Part shown: positions 58,622-64,000 of the stretch, piece after piece
Position numbering within the stretch: position 1 is the stretch's first letter
How the letters are laid out: every line of letters begins with the position of its first letter
DNA from: Microbacterium testaceum StLB037
GTDB lineage: Bacteria > Actinomycetota > Actinomycetes > Actinomycetales > Microbacteriaceae
DNA: 64,000 nt
Direction of reading: 5' to 3'
Assembly (NCBI RefSeq): GCF_000202635.1
Contig: NC_015125.1
Location: 1,922,001-1,986,000 of the forward strand
Translations under genes and position numbers: made by a program
The notes under the pieces: generated by a model
What the model was told of the DNA's origin: nothing
What the model saw: only the letters and a program-made list of their open reading frames with translations
Databases searched by the model: none

Positions 58622-59967
58622 GAGCGCCCGCCGAACATCGCGAGCAGATCGGCGTAGACCCCGAGAGCTCCCACCAGCAGCGGCAGGAGGGAGATGACGG
58701 CCAGCGTCTCGATGACGTTGCCCACCCCGCGCAGCCGCGCGCGGACGTGCGGGCGCGGGCGGACGAGCACGAGGGCGGAGATGACGGCGGCAGCCACGAC
58801 GGCCACGGCTGCGCCGATCCACGCGCGGTCGCCCGAGAGCAGGATCGTCAGAGCCGAGGCGGCGATGACTCCGGCGGCCGCCCACAGGAGCCAGCCCTGC
58901 GAGCGGAGCGGGAACGCGCGGGTGCGCAGCGCCGCCACGAGGAAGAGGGCGAGGGCGAGGAGCTCGGTCCAGACGGTTCCCGAGAACGCGAGAACGACAC
59001 CCGTCACGCCGAGAACCGAGGCCGTGGCCGCGACGCTCCAGGTGAGAGCGGCGTAAGCCTCGTCGATCGCGGCGAACGTGCGGGAACGGGTCGGCGGCGA
59101 GCCGTCCGCGGCGCGCTGATCGAGATCGGTGAGCCCGGCGGCGGCGAGGGCGATCCAGGGGAGGGGCCCGGTCGCGAAGGCCGCCACCACTCCCGTGATC
59201 GCGGCAGCCGACACCACGTCCACCCGCGCGAGCACGAGACCCAGGAGGAGAGAGGCGAGCACCGCGCCGACCGCGCCACCCGCCGCGGCTCCGCGTCGCC
59301 GATGGGCGACACCCACGGCCAGGATGACGGCGGTCGAGCCGACGGCGATCGCGGCCGCGATCCCGGCGACGAGCGCCGCCGTCGCGGGATATCGGGCCGC
59401 CCCGAGCGCCGCGGCTGTCGCGCCGCCCACGGGCAGCGCCAGACCCGCGGCGGCTGCCGCCACGCACACGGAGAGGCGGCGGAGGCCCCCGAGACCGAGC
59501 GCCGTGGTCGCCCCGAGCAGGAAGAGAGCGACACCGAGGAGGGCGAACGCTCCGACCGCCGGGTCCCCCCAGGGGGCCATTCCCCCGGCGAGGGCGAAAG
59601 CGGCGGCGATCCCCGCCGAGCCGGCGATCGCGCGCGAACGGTCGTCCCATCGATCGGGGCGGGCGTCATGCGCGTCGGCGGCGGCGTCGGTGACGTCGAT
59701 GACCACGGGCGGCGGGGGCGCGGCATCCAGTCGCACGAGTCGCACGAGCGATCCGTCGACGAGGTCGAGCTGTTGCGGAGTGAGAGCGATGTCGATCTGC
59801 TCCCCGTCCGGGGCGACGACGGCGAGCGGACGCGCCACGGTGCCGGCGGTCTCGCCCAACAGGTCGAGCAGACGCGGAACGGCCGCTCCGAGGGGCTCGG
59901 CGCTGGGGACGACGACCTCGACGCGGCGCTGCGCGCCCGCCACGGTGACGCGGGTGTAGATGCTCAC
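58618..59967 (-). CDS. eccD: Type VII secretion integral membrane protein EccD
   Basis: A 449-residue protein. Residues about 1-80 are a ubiquitin-like (YukD) domain: SIYTRVTVAGAQRRVEVVVP, then LDLLGETAG and LVDGSLVRLVRL. About 11 hydrophobic helices follow from residue 120. EccD forms the membrane pore vestibule together with EccC. Start GTG at 59967 overlaps the stop of the 91-residue gene by three bases in GTGA form, and the stop overlaps the start of the MinD-like gene. Confidence 0.9.
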   Translation of the reverse strand: MSIYTRVTVAGAQRRVEVVVPSAEPLGAAVPRLLDLLGETAGTVARPLAVVAPDGEQIDIALTPQQLDLVDGSLVRLVRLDAAPPPPVVIDVTDAAADAHDARPDRWDDRSRAIAGSAGIAAAFALAGGMAPWGDPAVGAFALLGVALFLLGATTALGLGGLRRLSVCVAAAAAGLALPVGGATAAALGAARYPATAALVAGIAAAIAVGSTAVILAVGVAHRRRGAAAGGAVGAVLASLLLGLVLARVDVVSAAAITGVVAAFATGPLPWIALAAAGLTDLDQRAADGSPPTRSRTFAAIDEAYAALTWSVAATASVLGVTGVVLAFSGTVWTELLALALFLVAALRTRAFPLRSQGWLLWAAAGVIAASALTILLSGDRAWIGAAVAVVAAAVISALVLVRPRPHVRARLRGVGNVIETLAVISLLPLLVGALGVYADLLAMFGGRS

Positions 59968-60239
59968 GGTGTCTTGGCTCCGGTCGGGGTCGGGACGGAC
60001 GACGGGGTCTGCACGGTCGACGACGCCTGCGCCCGCTCGCTGAGCAGCTGCGACACGAACGACACGCCGACGCACGCCGCGCACGCGACGGCGGCGATGA
60101 CGATCGTGCCCATCAGTCGCTTGGCGTGGTCGTTGACGGTGCGGCGCTCGCCGATGTGGCCGTAGAGGAGGGCCGAGCCCAGACGCATGCGCTGGATCTT
60201 CGCCTGCTCGATGAGCACCGTGTCGCGTTGGTCGGGCAT
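59964..60239 (-). CDS. Single-span membrane protein of the ESX locus (EccB-stub-like)
   Basis: A 91-residue protein. About 45 cytoplasmic residues (PDQRDTVLIEQAKIQRMRLG, then basic RRTVNDHAKR) precede one transmembrane helix (about 46-68) and a short Ser/Thr/Pro outside tail. EccB has the same N-terminal topology but adds a 400-residue outer domain that is absent here. It may replace or be a remnant of EccB. The ATG overlaps the stop of the RDD-FHA gene (TGATG) and its stop overlaps the start of eccD. Confidence 0.7.
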   Translation of the reverse strand: MPDQRDTVLIEQAKIQRMRLGSALLYGHIGERRTVNDHAKRLMGTIVIAAVACAACVGVSFVSQLLSERAQASSTVQTPSSVPTPTGAKTP

Positions 60240-61015
60240 CAGCGGCCTGCCTCTCGGATCGTCAGGACGCGGTCGCCGATCTCCAGCGTCACGGTGCCGG
60301 GCACGGGCGTGCGCTGGTGGGCAAGAAGGGGCGTCGGCGACCCCGCGCCGCGCACGAACGTGCCGTTGGTGGAGCCCAGGTCGGTGACCCACACCTGTCG
60401 GCCGTCCCACTCGAAGCGCACGTGCGACTTCGACAGCGTGCGCGACATGTCGGCCCACCGGTACACCTGGGCGGGGGCGTCGGGGGGCGCGACCGGATCC
60501 CGACCCAGAACGAGGGCCGAGTCGAGCGACAGCCGCTCGCCCGAGTCGAGGGAGAGTGTGGGCACCATCCCGCGCCGGGGGCGAACGGATGCCAGGGCCC
60601 CCTCACCCGCCTCGGGAAACGCGAAGGCGGCGATGGCGGGGGCGAACGGGTCGCGGCCGCGCCGGAGGTCGTACGCGCCGAGCGCTCCGCTGACGAGCGC
60701 GAGGAGAGCGCGGCTTCCGGCGGCGGCTCCGGTCGATCGCCGGACGACGCGGATGTCGACGGTCGCGGCTCCGAGCGTGCGCCCCGTGCGTCCGAGCAGC
60801 CAGGCGGCCACCCCGAGCAGGATCAGGGCGATCACGACGAGGATCGCGCCCACAGCGGGAAGGCCGGCGACGGCGATCGCGATACCGGCGGCGAGCACGG
60901 CGAGGGGCATCACCACGTCGAGCGCCACGGCTCCGATGACCTTGGCCGCGCTCGCCCGTTCGGTGAACACGAGCGGATCGACGTCGGCGAGCCGCAAAGC
61001 CTCGTTCGTGGTCAT
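60239..61015 (-). CDS. RDD-domain membrane protein with C-terminal FHA domain
   Basis: A 258-residue protein. Residues about 15-110 form an RDD-type membrane domain with hydrophobic helices (ADVDPLVFTERASAAKVIGAVALDVVMP, then LLGVAAWLLGRTGRTLGAATV). Residues about 165-258 are an FHA domain with LVLGRDPV, RTLSKSHVRFEWDGRQVWVTDLGSTNGTFV, including the conserved GR, SxxH and NG residues, so phosphothreonine binding is likely. FHA proteins are seen in several non-mycobacterial ESX loci and may link a Ser/Thr kinase to secretion. ATG at 61015 has GGGAGG. It is the first gene after the hairpin that follows the esx pair. Confidence 0.85.
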   Translation of the reverse strand: MTTNEALRLADVDPLVFTERASAAKVIGAVALDVVMPLAVLAAGIAIAVAGLPAVGAILVVIALILLGVAAWLLGRTGRTLGAATVDIRVVRRSTGAAAGSRALLALVSGALGAYDLRRGRDPFAPAIAAFAFPEAGEGALASVRPRRGMVPTLSLDSGERLSLDSALVLGRDPVAPPDAPAQVYRWADMSRTLSKSHVRFEWDGRQVWVTDLGSTNGTFVRGAGSPTPLLAHQRTPVPGTVTLEIGDRVLTIREAGR

Positions 61016-61104
61016 GCCGCCTCCCTGGACATCGACCAATACCTTATTCGGGTCGCCCACCCGACCCCGCGGGCTTGATCACGCGCGCGAAAGGCCCCCC
61101 GGCA

Positions 61105-61144
61105 CGACGACGGCGCCGGACGCGAACGTCCGGCGCCGTCGTCG
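61105..61144 (-). terminator. 18-bp perfect hairpin after the esx pair
   Basis: CGACGACGGCGCCGGACG (61105-61122) and CGTCCGGCGCCGTCGTCG (61127-61144) form a perfect 18-bp stem with a CGAA loop four bases after the stop of the second esx gene. On the minus strand TGCCGGGGGGCCTTTCG follows. It should terminate or attenuate transcription, giving high esx and lower machinery expression. Confidence 0.8.
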
Positions 61145-61148
61145 CGAA

Positions 61149-61460
61149 TCAGCCGATGGATTCGACGGCTGCGCGGGCCTTGCCCAGCGCCGTCTGGGCG
61201 GCTTCGTCGTTGCGCTCGAGCGAGGAGCGGAGGGTCTGGATGATCCCTCGGACCTCGGCGGCGGCGTTCTTCCACCGCACTTCCTTGCCGTGGTAGTCCT
61301 CGGACACCCCGTCGGCGGCGTAGTCGGCCATCGCGGCCTGCACGTCTTTGTCGCGCTGGTCGATGAGCGCCTCGAGCTGCGCCGCGACGCGGTTGAAGTT
61401 GTCTTGGGCGTTCTGCGAGGCCGCGACCGAGTAGTCGCGACGATCTGCCTGGTTCACCAT
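61149..61460 (-). CDS. WXG100-family secreted protein (EsxA-like)
   Basis: A 103-residue helical-hairpin protein: a long helix with NAQDNFNRVAAQLEALIDQRDKDVQAAMADY, a turn, and a second helix EVRWKNAAAEVRGIIQTLRSSLERN. The turn reads EDYHGKEVRW instead of a canonical Trp-x-Gly. It pairs with the 110-residue protein 17 bases upstream. It would be exported as a heterodimer by EccC. A YxxxD/E export motif is not obvious at its end. Confidence 0.85.
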   Translation of the reverse strand: MVNQADRRDYSVAASQNAQDNFNRVAAQLEALIDQRDKDVQAAMADYAADGVSEDYHGKEVRWKNAAAEVRGIIQTLRSSLERNDEAAQTALGKARAAVESIG

Positions 61461-61477
61461 TCGTACGTCTCCTTGTC

Positions 61478-61810
61478 TCAGCGGGCGCCGAAGCGCGCGG
61501 CGTCGAACGACGATCCGGACTCGAGGCTCGTGGTCTCGTCGACCATGGCCGACTCGCCCTCCTGGAACGAGCGGTCCATGCCGGTGATACCGGTGAGGAC
61601 GCCGTCGAGCGAGAGCTTGAGCTCGGCCGAGATCTCGTCGGTGCGGGACTTGAAACGGTCGAAGGCGGCGCGCCCGGCGCCCTGGAACTGTCCTTCGAGA
61701 GGCTCAGCGGCCTCGAAGAGCTGGCGGACGAGCAGAGAAAGCTCGTCGCTCGAGCCCGATGTTGCCTTGCTCAGCACACCCAGTGTGCTGGAGCCCATTG
61801 CGAACTTCAC
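61478..61810 (-). CDS. WXG100-family secreted protein (EsxB-like)
   Basis: A 110-residue helical protein with SDELSLLVRQLFEAAEPLEGQFQGAGRAAFDRFKSRTDEISAELK; FQGAGRAAF is the position of the WxG turn with Phe in place of Trp. Its C-terminal segment (ESAMVDETTSLESGSSFDAARF) may carry the signal for EccC. GTG at 61810 has AAGGGTGG upstream; ATG at 61798 is a less-supported alternative. AT-rich CATTAATC at 61857-61864 could be part of the promoter of the ESX locus. Confidence 0.82.
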   Translation of the reverse strand: MKFAMGSSTLGVLSKATSGSSDELSLLVRQLFEAAEPLEGQFQGAGRAAFDRFKSRTDEISAELKLSLDGVLTGITGMDRSFQEGESAMVDETTSLESGSSFDAARFGAR

Positions 61811-61931
61811 GAGAGACCACCCTTCGGTCGTGAAACGGGGATGACGAACGACACGACATTAATCACGTCGGCGCGGGCAGGGAAGCCGTTGCACAGGACT
61901 CTCCCCAAACCCTCATCTTGTGCAGGAGGAG

Positions 61932-62507
61932 TCAGCTCGCCTTCTCGCGGGCCGCCGCCTTGGCGGCACGCTTGAACTCGCGCACCTTCGTCAGCGACTC
62001 GGGACTCGTGATGTCGGCGACCGAGCGGAACGATCCGTCCTCCCCGTAGGGAGCAGCGGCGTCGCGCCAGCCCGCGCCGTCGAACCCGCGCTGTTTGCCG
62101 AGCAGCGCCAGGAAGATCTTGGCCTTCTGCTCACCGAATCCGGGGAGTGCTTTCAGGCGCTTCAGCACCGTCCGCCCGTCGGGGTCGTCCCGCGTCCAGA
62201 TCGCGGCGGCATCCCCGCCCCAGTCCTGCTCGATCGCGGCGCAGAGGGCTTGCACGCGCGTGGCCATCGATCCCGGGTAGCGGTGCACCGCCGGCGACTG
62301 CGAGAAGGCGGCGGCGAAGGCCTCGGGGTCCGCGTGCGCGATGGTCGCGGCATCCATCGATCCGGTGCGTTCCCGGATCTTCAGCGGGCCCGCGAACGCG
62401 GTCTCCATCGCGACCTGCTGGTCGAGCAGCATGCCGATCAGCAGAGCGAGAGGATTGCTCGAGAGCAGGTCGTCGGCGGCGGGGTCGTCCGTGATGCGCA
62501 GACTCAT
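61932..62507 (-). CDS. HhH-GPD-type DNA repair protein (endonuclease III-like)
   Basis: A 191-residue protein. The helix-hairpin-helix is LKALPGFGEQKAKIFLALLG (about residues 118-137), followed by a region with an acidic residue. The N-terminus LLIGMLLDQQVAMETAFAGP resembles the first helices of Nth/AlkA-like glycosylases. It lacks the C-terminal iron-sulfur cysteines of Nth. It is a known small actinobacterial HhH-GPD family, whose lesion specificity has not been worked out as far as I know. Start ATG at 62507 is six bases after GAGAAT. Confidence 0.82.
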   Translation of the reverse strand: MSLRITDDPAADDLLSSNPLALLIGMLLDQQVAMETAFAGPLKIRERTGSMDAATIAHADPEAFAAAFSQSPAVHRYPGSMATRVQALCAAIEQDWGGDAAAIWTRDDPDGRTVLKRLKALPGFGEQKAKIFLALLGKQRGFDGAGWRDAAAPYGEDGSFRSVADITSPESLTKVREFKRAAKAAAREKAS

Positions 62508-62513
62508 GCGTCC

Positions 62514-62519
62514 ATTCTC
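62514..62519 (-). promoter_or_regulatory. -10-like box of the HhH-GPD gene
   Basis: GAGAAT on the minus strand, then GGACGC, then ATG at 62507; a weak match. Confidence 0.35.
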
Positions 62520-62536
62520 GCGCGGACCCGCCCCGA

Positions 62537-62833
62537 TCACTCCGGCTGGACTTCTTCGGGCTCGGCGATCCACTTCTGCGCGAACGGCACGGCATCCAGG
62601 GTGTCCAGGTCGGCCGTGACCTCGGTGAGCTGCTTCTCGAAGTGCTCGACGTCTCCCGCCGGGAGGCGCTTGACGAGCGAGCCGTCGGCCCGACGGATCA
62701 CGACCTCGCTCACGGACGGGGCGTCGGTGCCGGCGTCGAACAGTCCCATGACCACGGTCGCCGCCCAGCGCAGGCCGTTGCCGGAGCGCTTCTCGCCGGC
62801 GACGCGGTACACCTCGGATGCGGGAGTGCTCAT
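62537..62833 (-). CDS. Small soluble hypothetical protein
   Basis: A 98-residue protein without a signal or membrane span (TPASEVYRVAGEKRSGNGLR at the start, PFAQKWIAEPEEVQPE at the end). The central VVIRRADGSLVKRLPAGD could form a beta-hairpin. I do not recognise it. ATG at 62833 follows CAGGAT by seven bases. It lies 29 bases upstream of the HhH-GPD gene and may be co-transcribed with it. Confidence 0.6.
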   Translation of the reverse strand: MSTPASEVYRVAGEKRSGNGLRWAATVVMGLFDAGTDAPSVSEVVIRRADGSLVKRLPAGDVEHFEKQLTEVTADLDTLDAVPFAQKWIAEPEEVQPE

Positions 62834-63033
62834 GGCATCCATCCTGCCCGACGGGGTGCCCGCTCCGGTTCCGACCTGCGTGACGCCGGGCTCCCGGAAT
62901 CCGCGCTCCGCTCCGCGCCACGGCTCGCGGTCGGGGGAGGATCAGGGACGACGGGAGGACGGATGCCGAGGCCAGCCCCTCCGCTCGTCCCGGGCCCTCC
63001 GCCGGTCACAGCGCGGCGGCGCCTCGAACCGCG

Positions 63034-64000
63034 TCAGCCCGCGTCGGCCACGGGGCGTTCGACGGAGGTCGCCGAATCGGCGACCTCGATGCCGAACAGG
63101 GCCGACAGTGCGTCGATGTACTCGTCGGCGCGACCGGTCTCGGCGAGTTCGTGCGCGCGCGTGGTCGGGGTGTGCAGCAGCACGCCGACCAGGTGGCGCA
63201 GGGCCTGCTCGGTCTGTCCGCCCTCGTCGCCGCGGGCGCGGACGCGCGCCACCTCGGCGTCGAGCACGCCGAAGACGTGCGCACGCAGGGCGACGACCGC
63301 GGGCGTGATGTTCTTGCGCTCTCCCACCGACACGAAGCGGCGGGCGGCGTCGCGGACAAGGTCGCGGGCGGCATCCGTCGCCTGGAGTTCTTCGAGCGGA
63401 GCGTGCAGGCGGATCGTCTCGAGGTCGAGCAGGTCGACCCCGGGAACCTTGGCGACATCGGGGTCGACGTTGCGGGGGAGCCCGAGGTCGATCACGAGGC
63501 GTCGACCGGAGTGGTCGACCGGGCAGCCCCCGGTGGCGGGGGCGGCGGCCTCGACGGCGGTGCGGCCGGCGGCGTAGGTGGCGGCGCTCACGACGTGGTG
63601 CTCGCTCGTCGTGCACGTGATCACGAGGTCGGCGTGGACGACGGCGGTGGGGAAGGTCTCGGCCGACACCGCCCGCAGGCCGTGCTTCGCGGCGAACTTG
63701 GCGGCGCGACCCGAGGGCGAGTGCACCGAGATGTCTTCGGCGCCCTGGTCGCGAAGAGCGGCCACGGTGGCGGCGGCGTAGGCGCCCGTGCCCACGAGCA
63801 GGACGCGCTGCGTCGACCAGTCGGCGATGCGGCTGCTCGCGAGCTCGAGGCCGAGGCGCACGAGGGAGCGTCCGGCGCGGCCGATCGCGGTCGAGTTCTT
63901 CACGCCCCGCTGCGCTTCGGACGCGCGCTGGAACAGGCGCTCGAGCTCGGCCGAGGTGCTGCCCTGCTGGCGCGATTCGGTCAGCGCGCGCCGCACCTGC
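63034..64000 (-). CDS. hemA: Glutamyl-tRNA reductase HemA, C-terminal part
   Basis: The last 322 codons of HemA; the start lies beyond the window. Residues seen include the helix with SAELERLFQRASEAQRGVKNSTAIGRAG, the NADPH-binding VLLVGTGAYAAATVAALRDQG, and VITCTTSEHHVV and VIDLGLPRNVDPDVA, all typical of HemA. The C-terminal helices form the dimerisation domain. The enzyme reduces glutamyl-tRNA to glutamate-1-semialdehyde, the first step in tetrapyrrole (heme) synthesis in Actinobacteria. The catalytic Cys is in the missing N-terminal part. The 200 bases between its stop and the small hypothetical gene (62834-63033) hold nothing that I can support. Confidence 0.93.
   Translation of the reverse strand, partial: QVRRALTESRQQGSTSAELERLFQRASEAQRGVKNSTAIGRAGRSLVRLGLELASSRIADWSTQRVLLVGTGAYAAATVAALRDQGAEDISVHSPSGRAAKFAAKHGLRAVSAETFPTAVVHADLVITCTTSEHHVVSAATYAAGRTAVEAAAPATGGCPVDHSGRRLVIDLGLPRNVDPDVAKVPGVDLLDLETIRLHAPLEELQATDAARDLVRDAARRFVSVGERKNITPAVVALRAHVFGVLDAEVARVRARGDEGGQTEQALRHLVGVLLHTPTTRAHELAETGRADEYIDALSALFGIEVADSATSVERPVADAG

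Overview
The window is chromosomal DNA from a very GC-rich actinobacterium. The protein families, the codon use (frequent GGATGCC and GGCATCC strings), the many leaderless start codons and the mix of actinobacterial gene types (SCO7613-like membrane protein, DUF6507/DUF6177-like proteins, ESX secretion genes) point to Microbacteriaceae, most likely Microbacterium or a close relative. This placement is inference from gene content, not a search result. No tRNA, rRNA, CRISPR array, insertion sequence or prophage was recognised. Coding density is high, and many gene pairs overlap by ATGA, GTGA or TGATG.

Layout. 1-9.97 kb holds housekeeping and transport genes: a HAD phosphatase fragment, a CsbD-like stress protein, an SDR, a CtpE-like P-type ATPase, the manganese pair mntH-mntR with two operator-like palindromes, a TrmH-type methyltransferase, a Tat-exported protein and a MATE pump. 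10.2-14.9 kb holds an M13 peptidase, a beta-lactamase-fold protein that has lost its active-site Ser and Lys, and an MFS exporter with its ArsR regulator. 15.1-20.3 kb is a sugar or sugar-acid module (lipoprotein binding protein, two permeases, enolase-superfamily enzyme, FadR/GntR regulator). 20.4-29.7 kb is mixed: an FHA protein with a small partner, purU, a frameshifted quinone-reductase-like gene divergent from a TetR regulator, an MFS transporter, a GNAT protein, an SDR and an OSBS/NSAR-type enolase-superfamily enzyme.

29.8-33.6 kb carries glycyl-tRNA synthetase followed by an AAA ATPase and a TPR-membrane protein in one transcription unit. 33.6-39.1 kb is the most accessory-looking part. 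A divergent DUF6177-like pair faces a five-gene overlapping unit: small helical partner, 704-residue secreted-toxin-like protein, and three short proteins that are immunity candidates. 39.2-43.8 kb is a DrrAB-type ABC exporter convergent with a SARP/NB-ARC regulator. 44.0-47.9 kb is a LacI regulator divergent from an agmatine-deiminase-like and amidase pair, with a perfect palindrome between them. 48.0-52.8 kb is one giant polytopic membrane protein.

53.4-61.8 kb is a minimal ESX/type VII secretion locus on the minus strand: two WXG100-family substrates, a strong hairpin, an RDD-FHA protein, a 91-residue single-span protein, EccD, a MinD-like protein and a fused EccC. EccB, EccE and mycosin are absent from the window. 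The end of eccC runs through GC-rich repeats that appear frameshifted, and a tandem duplication follows. The window closes with an HhH-GPD glycosylase-like protein, a small hypothetical protein and the C-terminal part of HemA.

Regulation. At least 17 genes have a TANNNT-like -10 box 6-7 nt before the start codon, so leaderless transcription looks like the default here. The working hypothesis for the window is that the toxin island at 35.1-39.1 kb encodes a polymorphic effector exported by a type VII system such as the one at 53-62 kb.
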